From: Pseudo-nitzschia pungens
Taxonomy: Eukaryota > Bacillariophyta > Bacillariophyceae > Bacillariales > Bacillariaceae
Assembly: GCA_037355855.1 (NCBI GenBank)
Contig: CM074764.1
Span: 4,595,070-4,659,069 of the forward strand
Length of the DNA stretch: 64,000 bases
Reading direction: 5' to 3'
The position numbers and the translations under genes are program-made. Shown here piece by piece: positions 11,117-20,616 of the stretch. Position 1 is the first letter of the stretch, and each line of letters starts with the position of its first letter. Under the pieces are notes generated by a model. The model searched no databases, was not told the DNA's origin, and saw nothing but the letters and a program-made list of their open reading frames with translations.

Positions 11117-11830
11117 ACTGGGCCAAATATTGATTATTCAGTGGTGCCATCCAAATTATTGGTGATTTTTGAATACTTCTTTTTGCATACTCTTGCCCAT
11201 GGATAGGATGAGAAATATTCACACTGGAATCACACAAAGATTGGCCACATTCATTCAGATATTTGATTTTACAGTATTTTCTAGTACATGCCGCAGTACT
11301 AGGCCAAATATTAATTATTCAGTGGTGACATCCAAACTTTCAATGATTTTTGAATACTTCTTTTTGCATACTCTTGCCCATGCACAGTATGAGGAATATT
11401 CACATTGGAATCACACAAATATTGGACAGATTTGTTCAGATATTTGATTTGGTACTTTTTTCTAGTAAATTCTGCAGTAGTGGACCAAATATTAATTATT
11501 CAGTGGTGACACCCAAATTATAGGTGATTTTTGAATACTTCTTTTTGAACACTCTTGCCCATGAATAGGATGAGGTATATTCACACTGGAATCACACAAA
11601 GATTGGCCACATTCATTCAGATATGTGATTTTACAGTATTTTCTAGTAAATTCCACAGTAGTGGACCAAATATTAATTATTCAGTGGTGACACCCAAATT
11701 ATAGGTGATTTTTGAATACTTCTTTTTGAATACTCTTGCCCATGCATAGGATGAGAAATATTCACATTGGAATCACACAAAGATTGGCCACATTCATTCA
11801 GATATTTGATTTGATGGTATATTCACTGAG
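11117..11830. repeat. About 180 bp tandem repeat, four copies, inside the TA transposon
   Basis: Units begin near 11122, 11303, 11483 and 11664, each with AAATATTRATTATTCAGTGG. Spacing is 180-181 bp and the copies differ by some 5-10% by eye. No coding potential. Satellite-like expansion inside the transposon. Confidence 0.88.
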
Positions 11831-12189
11831 GTAGTACTATTCTTGCTGCTTGTAGTAGTAGTACCACAGTTATACACTGCTGCTACATACTACTGCAGTG
11901 CGTAGGTAGTAGTACATAAGAGGTAGTCCAAAATTATGGCGCAGCGGGGCTGGCTCTCTATGGTTTAGGTGGCGCGCAATGATACCACCATCAGGTTTCT
12001 ACTGGTTTCTACTATTACTTCGGTACGGTACATACTACTAGTAGTAACTCTACTGCTATCATGTAGAAGAAATCAATTCTCAGCAAATAAATGCATGACA
12101 GAAAATGCATGTGTCGTAAATCTTACTTCACATAATTTTGGGTCGAAATGGAACAAGAAAGACGGCAACTGGAAATGGTAAGTGAACAA

Positions 12190-12450
12190 CATCAAGGTTG
12201 GAGGAGGTATTAATAATGGATTTTGATTCGTCTAACTGTGCATCATTGACTTGCCTGCTTGCTCCTGATAGGGAGGCGACCGCAACTGCTGATGAAATAG
12301 GATGCAACGGCAAATGAAATATAATGCAACGGTGAGTGAAGCACATCAAGATCTGGGGTATTGATAATGGATTTCAATTGTTCTAATTCTGAATTGAGTT
12401 GCCTGCTTGCTACTGATAGGGAAGAATCAACTTTAATTCGACGGGGCAAC
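12190..12450. repeat. Diverged ~155 bp direct repeat and GATGCGA-rich simple sequence
   Basis: Two related blocks start near 12191 and 12347, both with AATGGATTT and TTGCCTGCTTGCT. They run into GATGCGA/GCAACTG words up to about 12570. Nothing coding. Confidence 0.6.
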
Positions 12451-12659
12451 TGAAAAGTGATGCGAAAAATGATGCGACGGGGCAACTGACACATATTGCG
12501 ATCGCAAGACAAATATGATGTGATCGCAACGGACAAAATGATGCGATTGCAACTGATGAAATATGATGCGATGTGAGGAGACCTTTACTGGCAGTACAGA
12601 TACCGGTATGGATGAAATTATCACGATGACCATTATTTAAAAATTGTTTGAACCAAAAT

Positions 12660-12935
12660 TTGTGTGGTGTGCATGAGGACGAAGATGATCGGAGCAAAGA
12701 GCAACGACAATTTCAAGGACGACGAAGACGATCGAAGCAAAGAGCAACAACAATTTCAGAGAGGACGACGATTTCAGGGAGGACGATGAAGAGGAAGGTA
12801 ATCGGAGCGAAGAGCAACGACGACTTCAGGGAGGACGAAGACGATCGAAGCGAGAAGCAACGACGACTTCAAGGACGACGAAGACGAGGACGATCGAAAC
12901 GAAGAGCGACGACGATTTCAAGGACGACCACTTCT
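12660..12935. repeat. Purine-rich minisatellite in the TA transposon
   Basis: Imperfect repeats of words such as GGACGAAGACGATCGAAGC and AGAGCAACGACGA, flanked by two copies of AACCAAAATTTGTGTG (12651 and 12943). The long frame here is a by-product of the repeat. Confidence 0.7.
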
Positions 12936-13081
12936 TCTAACGAACCAAAATTTGTGTGTGCGTGTGTGAGAAAATTGAACAGAGAATAAACAATTATTAG
13001 AGTAATATCAATATTTATCAAAAGAAAGACTTATATTTTGCTTCATAGTGTTTCAAAATTTTTTTTCATGGGGGTCGCGAT

Positions 13082-13429
13082 TGTTACACTCTAAGGTAGA
13101 AATACGTGATAGGAGTATTTTAAAGAGGTATGATTAATAAATTGTGTTATAAAAGAGAATGGTTGAATACTTTACGAGATGGGAATGATTCCTTGAGTAT
13201 TGATGAACGATCGAATAATGATATATTATTATTCGTTGAGTCATTTGAATTCTTGTTTATCTTGATATTTGAATATCCAATTAGTATTGGATTGTATGTG
13301 TATTTTCGTACGTTGAATATTCAGTATATATACATGAATATTACGTATATAATCTTGTGTATTGGAGCACATGCGGGATTCAATAATCATTTAGAGCCTC
13401 TCGTAGGGTACCTACGTCAGCATGTAACA
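13082..13429 (-). repeat. A1 3' LTR
   Basis: 348 bp, TGTTAC...GTAACA, identical by eye to 15929-16276. The polypurine tract adjoins it at 13430-13441. Confidence 0.92.
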
Positions 13430-13950
13430 TAGTTCCCCAATGATTAGGTGAAGTTTGCATGTGGTGGTTCGATAGTGTAGGTTCGCAGTTGAGTAATATC
13501 ATTGATGGAAAAGAGATATGCTTGTTCGGAGAACTGGTGAAGATGATATATGCCACTTGAAATATTTCGAAAGATATATGGTGATGTAAGTGGAACTGGG
13601 ATTGAAGAAGGTTCTTTGACACTGAAAGTAATTGAAGATTTGTTTCTTGTTCTTGAGAAGGTGCATAATGACATGCTAAAAATAGCAAAAAGAGTCGAAG
13701 AAAATTAGAGTCGAAGAAAATTCTTTTCCTCCCCCAATAGTGATGTACCTCTCGGGGTAGTGGAGCTGATTGTGAAATTAGGTTGATGTGTGAAATCGAT
13801 TGCTCTTAAAAGGCATAAAAACACCTCCTGTTGTAAGAGAAGTTGATGTAGGTAGGTGAAAAGCCGGAGCGTTGGATGTGTTGCTTGCCGTATCTGCGAT
13901 TGTATGTGTTTCAGCAGAGAGGGGACGCATTGTTAGTGACGGTATGAATC
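13430..13950 (-). other. A1 non-coding 3' region
   Basis: No gene. The sequence between pol remnant and 3' LTR is recognisably shared with A2 (36177-36462 plus 42182-42400) and E (46167-46650), including ACACCTCCTGTTGTAA and CTCCCCC. Conservation in three copies suggests cis-acting signals or simply common ancestry. Confidence 0.6.
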
Positions 13951-14530
13951 AGTTAATTCATTCGCGATTTGCCGTATACTTTGTCCGGTCTTTTGTTTGG
14001 GGTGTTATTTGCAGCAGTCAATTGGAGGTTCGAATGTTCGTAACTCCAGAGCCCCTCTGTGGGTGTAGAATATAATTTTGTGGGATTGCTCTGGTTATTT
14101 CTGGAGCTCCCTGTGGACTATTTGTTTGTCCGGAACAAGGTTGGCCTTGTTATTGCTGCTGTACCCTTTATTTTGTTTGCGTCTGTACCTTGATCGATAT
14201 CGATATATGATTCGATTCGATTGGTTGATTCATTTGGCGTAAGCGTCTGTACCCTTGCAATTAGTTCGCGTCCGAACCTTGCTTTTATATTGATTTGCCA
14301 TTGAATCTGTTATTTTATTTGGTTGATTGTCGCCGTCGCTTTGGATCGGACTGGAGCGCTTTGTATTTGAGTTTGTTTAGTTGCAACAGGGCTCATCTCT
14401 GTAGGTTCCTTCCCTCTTTTTTGGGGAGTTCTCCTCCATGCGTCTTCCCAGTCAGCAGGGCTGAGCTGGCATCCAGTTCCAGGGGAGCTGGAGGCACAGT
14501 GCTGGATACTGTGATCCTTATATTGTTGTT
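13950..14530 (-). pseudogene. A1 remnant of pol N-terminus
   Basis: Minus-strand sequence near 14493-14393 still codes PPAPLELDASSALLTGKTHG, matching the start of Pol in B1. Further on, decayed matches to the linker before protease continue to about 13950 with several stops. It lies out of frame with gag, and nothing from protease onward remains. Confidence 0.75.
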
Positions 14531-14540
14531 GTTTGGTTGG

Positions 14541-15647
14541 CTATGGGTGCCAAGTGAGGCTGCCGTCAGGGTTTCTCGCGACGCGTCCTCCATGTTGCAT
14601 GCAATAGGATTCAATTGCTTGCTGTTCGTGTTGTTTTACGTGGGCTTGGAGTGATTCCGTTGAAGCGGTGCTTCCAGTTTCATTGCTAGGAGTCGTAGCA
14701 GTGCTGATGTTGCTGCTTTGGCTCCTTTTGGAATATCTGTTCTTTGGGCATTCTGACCAATCATGGTCGTGTCCCGGAATCCTGCAGGGATTGTTATATT
14801 TTCTTTTGCCACTGGATGGCTCTTGCTCTTGCTTTTCTTCACCATCGCTGTCACTGTCCGAATTAGAGCTGTTGCTATCGATGCTGTCAGCGTCCGAATC
14901 AGAGCTGCTGTTATTGCTGTTAGCGTCCGAATCTTCATTTGAATGAGCGTCCGAATCTTCATTTGAATGAGCGCTCGACGCTTTTCTTTTTGCTTGACGT
15001 TCTAAAGAGCTCATGTGGTCCACTATGAACTGTACAGTGGTATCTTCTTGTATTCCTTGGTGGATGAGACCATAGCTGTTGATCCATTTGCTTGGGAAGG
15101 TGTGCAGTAGAATGGTCTTGGCTTCTGTTGGTGATAGGTCAGTTCCATGTCCTTGGAGTCTTCGGGTGTACTTGAAGAGGATTTGCATTCGGTCTGCATG
15201 GTCTTTGCATGAAACAGTGCTTGGTTTCTTCAGCGTTCGAAGGTATGTATGCATGATATCCTTGGCGTCTTTTGCATTGCAATAATCATTGATAAAGTCA
15301 ATGATTGCTGCTTCATATCCTTCGGCGCTTTCTTCATATTGGAATTCATCTGGATCCAGGGGATCCTGTAGCATTTCATTCCACTTGGATTGAGTGTCTG
15401 TATTTAGACATCTGCTGAAGTAAGTGATGTAGTCGGTGGTTGGTAATCCCAGGAGCTTTGCGGCGTTCCTGAAGGCTTCTTCAACAAATAGAAATTCCTC
15501 TAGTCCTCCTCTGTTGGTGAATAGAGGGATCTTCATGCTGTCTTGTTTTCCATTGGGATTTGTAATGGAGAGCTTGGTTCTTTTGGGTTTGCTCCTGTTG
15601 AAGGAAGGAGTATAATTGATCGGAGGATCTCTGTAAAGTCCTGCCAT
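14541..15647 (-). CDS. gag: A1 Gag protein
   Basis: 368 residues from the ATG that opens MAGLYRDPP, a start shared by all gag copies here. Gag would form the particle and package RNA. The N-terminal two-thirds align with B-type Gag (DSMKIPLFT, DIMHTYLR, TILLHTFP). Next come an Asp/Ser-rich acidic stretch (about residues 225-275) and a short zinc-like motif CRIPGHDHDWSEC near 290. The stop is TAG, unlike the TGA of autonomous copies. Open reading frame intact and LTRs identical, so it may be functional. No domain name can be confirmed without a profile search. Confidence 0.85.
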   Translation of the reverse strand: MAGLYRDPPINYTPSFNRSKPKRTKLSITNPNGKQDSMKIPLFTNRGGLEEFLFVEEAFRNAAKLLGLPTTDYITYFSRCLNTDTQSKWNEMLQDPLDPDEFQYEESAEGYEAAIIDFINDYCNAKDAKDIMHTYLRTLKKPSTVSCKDHADRMQILFKYTRRLQGHGTDLSPTEAKTILLHTFPSKWINSYGLIHQGIQEDTTVQFIVDHMSSLERQAKRKASSAHSNEDSDAHSNEDSDANSNNSSSDSDADSIDSNSSNSDSDSDGEEKQEQEPSSGKRKYNNPCRIPGHDHDWSECPKNRYSKRSQSSNISTATTPSNETGSTASTESLQAHVKQHEQQAIESYCMQHGGRVARNPDGSLTWHP

Positions 15648-15928
15648 GGTTCGTATGGATCGATCGATTCGGTGTTCGATCGATTCGTGTCCGAGATTTG
15701 AATTGCTTGTGGAGCGTTCGATCGTTTCGGTGTTCGATCGATTCGGTTGTTTCGTAGATGTCGATCGTTTCGATCGTCGTAGGTTTCGATCGGCTTTTTG
15801 TTCGATCGGTTATCCCTTCTTGCTTGTCAGGGTATTGATGTATCCCTGTTGTTTAGGATAAAGGATGTTTTGGATTCAGTACTGAGTTCCTGTCTGTCTT
15901 CTACTTAAAAGATAAACAGTAATTACTG

Positions 15929-16276
15929 TGTTACACTCTAAGGTAGAAATACGTGATAGGAGTATTTTAAAGAGGTATGATTAATAAATTGTGTTATAAA
16001 AGAGAATGGTTGAATACTTTACGAGATGGGAATGATTCCTTGAGTATTGATGAACGATCGAATAATGATATATTATTATTCGTTGAGTCATTTGAATTCT
16101 TGTTTATCTTGATATTTGAATATCCAATTAGTATTGGATTGTATGTGTATTTTCGTACGTTGAATATTCAGTATATATACATGAATATTACGTATATAAT
16201 CTTGTGTATTGGAGCACATGCGGGATTCAATAATCATTTAGAGCCTCTCGTAGGGTACCTACGTCAGCATGTAACA
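15929..16276 (-). repeat. A1 5' LTR
   Basis: 348 bp. The palindrome ACAGTAATTACTGT (15916-15929) adjoins it where a primer-binding site is expected. Confidence 0.92.
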
Positions 16277-16605
16277 GCGATTCCTGGGCTTCGGGTAATA
16301 ATTGTGATTTTTGTGATGAATTTCTTGAGGGGTGTGATGGGAAATACGTTGTGTCGGGATGAGAAATCAATTTTTGGAAGTGAATTTCTGCAACAGTCTC
16401 ATAATATATAATGATGGTAGGGTCGGTAATAATGAGTCAGATTGAAAAAAAATTTGGGTCGAGTTTGAATTTTATTTTTTTTTCTCGTAATTGAGGTAGT
16501 TATTGGGTCGCGATTGGGGTTGCGAATCGCGAGAGGGCTACGAATGGAGCTACGTCAAAATGAGCCAGGAATAAATCGCGACCCCCCCAAATAAATTCTT
16601 GGGAG
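16277..16605. other. Right interior of the TA transposon
   Basis: Begins with the A1 target duplication GCGAT. A/T-rich and non-coding; contains TCGCGA words near 16506-16590 belonging to the subterminal repeats. Confidence 0.7.
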
Positions 16606-16629
16606 GGGTCGCGAACCGGTTTTCGGACG
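16606..16629 (-). repeat. Right terminal inverted repeat of the TA transposon
   Basis: Reverse complement begins CGTCCGAAAACCGGTTCGCG. Further GGTCGCGA words lie inside it near 16506-16590. Confidence 0.88.
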
Positions 16630-16631
16630 TA

Positions 16632-18232
16632 GTAGACGGTCGACTGATCATCACCCTGTTCCTAGATCGCTGCCGCAACGTTTGGCACTTCAAGAACCAA
16701 ATCCTGGACTACCTCCGTCCACGTAGGATCTGGATCGTTCGCCATGCTACTCCCATCGATACCGTTCACACTGCCTTCGCAGGTTTCTACTGCAACAAGT
16801 ACCATCCTGATGCTACTTTAGCATCCCTAGTCCAAAATGAACTCCAAGACAAAATCTCACAGTACATGTCTACTAACAAAGACCACGTCATAGCTTGGGC
16901 CAGGCAACTCCCCGGTCTAGCCACTTTTGATGGCGATATCCCCCCCTTTACAGTTACTACCTATCGCCCCAAATTCAGCATGATCAAGGAAGGGCAACGA
17001 CAGACATGGGTCACCAGAGCCACTGCAATCGAAGTCCAATTCGATCACCGCCAACTCTTCAGCCGCCTTCTAGCTGACGTAGAATTTGCTAGTACAGAAG
17101 GGTCAGAGAACTTCACTTCGTAGATGCTAGCTACCAGCAAGCTACTAACACCCTACGAAAAGCCTACCAGAATGCTATCTTCCGTCAACAAGACTACCTA
17201 AAGAATCACAGAGTTGTCCACCTTCATGGAGTACACCCCTCCTTCATCACTGATCTCCGTGCCTTAACTCACGATCCAGAATCTGGTATTGAAGGTTTCT
17301 ACCGCACAGCAAATACTGACAAAGTTGGCAAGTGGGCCATGGTGTGCTCCACTACTATTTCTCCTGCTACTCTCACCAAACTTGACACTACTCTCAGAGC
17401 CATCCCTACTAAATATCCCACTGTCCCAAGCCGCTCCCGATCTGCTGCAGAACGCTATGCTACTGCCTCTGCTAATGCATGGATTTCCCAGACCCAAACT
17501 ACTACTATTCATCGTCCCCGTCCATCCCATACAAATGCATGGAACAATCCGCTTCGCACTACCCAAGCTACTACTACCCAGCGATCAACTCCCCCTGCAA
17601 CATCCCCGGAGCTTCTAGCTCAGCTTAAAGAAATGGACGTCCGACTCAAAGCTATGGATAATAGGCTCAAGGCAGCAGAGTCCAGAGCCAAAATTGCTGA
17701 AGCTACCGCCGCAACTGCTAAAAACCTTGCCGACAATCTTCAGAAGGAAAACAATGAACTCAAGTCCAAACAGACAGCCTTTTCCACTACTCAGCAGAAA
17801 TTTGATGTCAACTTGAAAAAGTTTGACAATTGCCGTCACATCTTCAAGCAAGCAGATACTCTCCATGCCAAGTACGAAGCCATGACTACTGATCGCGACG
17901 CGTTTTACATCAAGCACTTGGATCGCTTTACTAATCTCAGCAAAGATATTTCCTCTATCACTGATGACACGAGGAAAGACCTTCGAATCCTCGTTCAGTC
18001 TATGCAAATGTTTCAGAACTCTATTCAATTTATGCTAAGTGAACATCAAAGTTTAGCAACTAAGGTGACAGAGCTCTCCACTGAGCCCTCTACCCCACGC
18101 CGCAAGTCCAGAGGTCACTCTCACAGCAAGAAAAGGAAGAAATCTCGCAACGTTGAGATATCTTCCGAAGATGCTTTAATTCTAGGAGAGAATGATCCCC
18201 CAGATCGTGACTCTGATGCAATGTCTTCCTAA
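16632..18232 (+). pseudogene. LINE-2 ORF1, C-terminal part
   Basis: Continues ORF1: LIITLFLDRCRNVW and RIWIVRH match LINE-1. The first frame ends with TAG at 17121-17123. Homology (LHFVDASYQ, then GKWAMVCST) continues in another frame to TAA at 18230-18232. The frame changes within the same few dozen bases as in LINE-1 but in the other direction, with a length difference of 34 bases. The C-terminal part contains an Ala/Lys/Glu-rich coiled-coil-like region (about 17620-17790) and a basic tail (KKRKKSRN). Confidence 0.82.
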
Positions 18233-18236
18233 TGGT
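18228..18236 (+). promoter_or_regulatory. TAATG overlap of ORF1 stop and ORF2 start
   Basis: ORF1 stop TAA (18230-18232) shares its last A with ATG of ORF2 (18232-18234). Such UAAUG overlaps are known to drive termination-reinitiation in some LINEs (SART1). In LINE-1 the same place reads TAACA. Confidence 0.75.
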
Positions 18237-19167
18237 CCCTATTCCCACTCCCCAGTTCTCTACCCAGCCCGAAGAAGCTATTGGTCTTCCTCTAGCACCA
18301 AAATCCCAAGACACCTTTCGACTCTCATCCTACAACTGCAATGGACTTCGCATTCCCACCATCGAAGCTGAACTACATCAGCTTCGAGACATGGAAATTG
18401 ATCTCCAGTGTTTCTCTGAACCTAACCTTGATACTCCCCAATTAAGTGTTCGACACCACTTATACAATGCAATCTCTAAAGTTGACCCTCATGCTAAGTC
18501 CATGTGGGCCTCTAGCACCCTTCCAAGTGCTAAATCTGACTACAAACCAGGCGGCACCAGTATGATCTGCTTCACTCCCACTGCAGGCCGCGTCCTTAAG
18601 GGTGGTCGCGATCCCCTTGGACGTTGGACATGGCAACTACTGAATGCTACTGGTAACAAGCAAATTCTGATCGTCTCAGTGTATCGCTCAACATCCAGTG
18701 GCAGAGTCAACCATAACTCTGCCTACAATCAACAAGCCAAACTTCTAGCAACCCAAGGCTACACTAATCCTGACCCAGAAGTTGCCTTCCGACAAGACCT
18801 TTTGAAATTTCTTCACTCCCAGCGAACTACTTCCAAAAGTCACCTTCACTTCCTTTTATTAGGTGACTGGAATGAATCTTCCCAAGGTCAGCAAATTGCC
18901 AGCCTACTGTGTGATTCCTTCAGCCTCTCTGATTACTGGTCTGCTCTCTATCCTACATGTCCTGAATTTGGGACTCATGCACAAGGCTCCACACGGATTG
19001 ACTTTATTCTTGGAAGTATGTCCCTCTTACACTCCATTCGGGGCATCACCTATGAACCATTCTCCCACAAAACACGTGGCGACCATCGAGGTTTTTATGT
19101 AGATTTTGACTCTACCAAACTTTTTGGTCTCTTCAATCCTGTCATCCCATCCCCTGCTGGACGAGCA
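18232..19167 (+). pseudogene. LINE-2 ORF2, endonuclease part
   Basis: From ATG at 18232. APE-type endonuclease motifs in order: SSYNCNGLR, CFSEPNLD, SVYRSTSS, LLGDWNES, STRIDFILGS, TRGDHRGF. All expected catalytic residues are present. The frame is cut by B1 at 19168 and resumes at 24872 (GRA then LNSKDSKSVT), as in LINE-1. Apart from the insertion this part is undamaged. Confidence 0.9.
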
Positions 19168-19469
19168 TGTGACGGGCTAGCGTAGCCAGCAGTCACGATT
19201 GAATAATTAACCGAATCCCATATGGGAATCGAATATTTTATATATATGTGTATCCAATCATGAATACATTTCAGTTGAGTCCCAGAAGGTGATATATGCC
19301 TAATCGTGGGAATCGACAATGAATCAACATTTATGGCAAGCGCATGCCAAAATGTGACTGTGCGCGCGACCTTAATTTTCAGGTTCAACTCACGTAACAA
19401 TATTCAATAAAGTATCTAAACATTCACAATTTTCATACCACTCCGATATTTCTACTCTAGACCGTAACA
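19168..19469 (+). repeat. B1 5' LTR
   Basis: 302 bp, TGTGACGGGCTAGCG...CCGTAACA. A TATATATATG run near 19232 may be the TATA box. Confidence 0.93.
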
Positions 19470-19482
19470 CAGTAATTACTGT
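19469..19482 (+). promoter_or_regulatory. Palindrome at the primer-binding position of B1
   Basis: ACAGTAATTACTGT is a perfect 14-base palindrome that includes the last base of the LTR. The same sequence sits at this spot in every LTR element here with a preserved 5' end. A tRNA-type site starting TGG is absent. A second palindrome TTCAGTACTGAA follows near 19509. Confidence 0.8.
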
Positions 19483-19587
19483 TTGTGCTTTACAGTAGAA
19501 ACAGTAGAATTCAGTACTGAAACAAACAACCGAATAAACAACCCTTATCCTCAACAACAGAGACACCTTGTATCTCCAACAAGCAAC

Positions 19588-20616
19588 ATGTCCGGCATCT
19601 ACAGAGATCCCCCCATTACCTACAAGAGCTCTTTCGATCGAACGAAACCCAAGCTCTTCACCTTATACAACGTCGACGAAGACCGAACCGACAGCATGAA
19701 AATCCCCCTGTTTACAGAGACAGGAGGTCTGGAAGAACTGCTATTTGTGGAGGAATCATTCCGGAACGCCGCTAGCTACCTCCGCCTACCAATCGACATC
19801 TATCTAACTCACTTCGGACGCTGCCTCACCACAGACGCCCAGAGCAAGTGGAACGACATGATCAGGGATCCACTGAACCCCGAAGAATTTCAATACTCCC
19901 AAGAAGAGATCGGAGGATACGAGCAAGCCTTCATTGATTTCACTCAGCTCTACTGCAACGCCACAGATGCAAGAGACATTATGCACACCTACCTCCGAAG
20001 CCACGACTGCCGAAAGACGCCATCAGTTACATGCAAGGAACATGCTGACCGCATTCTTATCCTCATGAAATATACACAGAAATTAGAAGGGAGCAGTGCG
20101 CCTCTTTCTAGGGTGGAGAAACTCACCATCCTTCTCCATTCCTTTCCCTCCTCATGGATTGAAAGCTATGGCATGATGCACAGTGGCATCCAAGAAGACA
20201 CTACAGTCCGACACATTGTAGACTATATGAGCTGTCACGAGCGGCAAGCCAATAAGAAGAGCAATAAAAATAACAACAAACAACAACGACGCTCAAACAA
20301 TTCGAACAGCAACTCTCGCAAGCGCAACTCTAATGGGAACCAGAAGGGGCACAATAACAAAAAGAAATCAAACCCTTGTAGAATCCCGGGCCATGATCAT
20401 GATTGGTCCGAGTGTCCAAAGAATCGATTCTCCAAGAACTACAACAAGGGATCAGCTAACAAACAAGCTGAAACCTTCCACACGCAAGCTCGCATTGCCT
20501 CCGGAAGCAACGAGTCCTTCCAAGCACACATGCAAGCGGCACGCGATCTATATCAATCCGAACATGGAGGTCGCACCGAAAGAAGTATCGATGGGGAACT
20601 CATCTGGCTTCCCTGA
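19588..20616 (+). CDS. gag: B1 Gag protein
   Basis: 342 residues from ATG 19588 (MSGIYRDPPI), the start conserved in other copies; an upstream in-frame ATG at 19483 is not conserved. Gag assembles the particle and binds RNA. Conserved blocks: DSMKIPLFT, FVEESFRNAA, DIMHTYLRS, LTILLHSFPSSWIESYGMMH. A Asn/Lys/Ser-rich basic stretch (about 225-265) precedes a zinc-like motif C-x4-H-x-H-x4-C (CRIPGHDHDWSEC, about residue 271). Ends WLP then TGA at 20614-20616; Pol continues in the same frame. Confidence 0.92.
   Translation: MSGIYRDPPITYKSSFDRTKPKLFTLYNVDEDRTDSMKIPLFTETGGLEELLFVEESFRNAASYLRLPIDIYLTHFGRCLTTDAQSKWNDMIRDPLNPEEFQYSQEEIGGYEQAFIDFTQLYCNATDARDIMHTYLRSHDCRKTPSVTCKEHADRILILMKYTQKLEGSSAPLSRVEKLTILLHSFPSSWIESYGMMHSGIQEDTTVRHIVDYMSCHERQANKKSNKNNNKQQRRSNNSNSNSRKRNSNGNQKGHNNKKKSNPCRIPGHDHDWSECPKNRFSKNYNKGSANKQAETFHTQARIASGSNESFQAHMQAARDLYQSEHGGRTERSIDGELIWLP

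Larger units (their letters stand above)
13082..16276 (-). mobile_element. A1: gag-only non-autonomous LTR retrotransposon
   Basis: A 3195 bp element with 348 bp LTRs that look identical and a 5 bp target duplication GCGAT (13077-13081 and 16277-16281). On the minus strand the order is LTR, palindromic leader, gag, a decayed stretch of pol N-terminus, a non-coding region, a polypurine tract (ATTGGGGAACTA) and LTR. Protease, RT, RNase H and integrase are absent. Identical LTRs imply recent insertion, so Pol must have come from another element. A2 and E have the same build. Confidence 0.92.
10947..16629. mobile_element. Non-autonomous DNA transposon, Tc1/mariner-like (TA target duplication)
   Basis: Bounded by TA at 10945-10946 and 16630-16631 and by inverted termini of about 24 bp with one mismatch, starting CGTCCGAAAAC. 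Removing it and one TA restores the LINE ORF1 frame and a 13-residue match to LINE-1. Without the nested A1 element it is about 2.5 kb. No transposase-like ORF is visible. Subterminal copies of TCGCGACC occur at both ends, as expected for transposase-binding repeats. The interior consists of tandem repeats and simple sequence. Superfamily is inferred from the TA duplication only. Confidence 0.82.
16630..19167 (+). mobile_element. LINE-2, segment 2 of 3 (rest of ORF1, start of ORF2)
   Basis: Resumes LINE-2 after the TA transposon and ends at the B1 insertion (target duplication GAGCA at 19163-19167). Includes the ORF1/ORF2 boundary TAATG. Confidence 0.92.

Noticed and set aside
12648..12989. 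113-residue Arg/Asp-rich frame
   Set aside because: Product of a purine-rich minisatellite; no start context or homologue among other elements.
13130..13432. 100-residue frame repeated at 15977, looking like a conserved small gene
   Set aside because: It lies wholly within the A1 LTRs; identity follows from the LTRs being identical.
14636..14962. Thr/Ile/Arg-repeat frame overlapping the A1 gag Asp/Ser region
   Set aside because: Out-of-frame reading of the acidic repeat in gag.
19095..19400. Minus-strand ~100-residue frame recurring at 24552, 36502, 51094 and 56506
   Set aside because: It is LTR sequence of B elements read in reverse.
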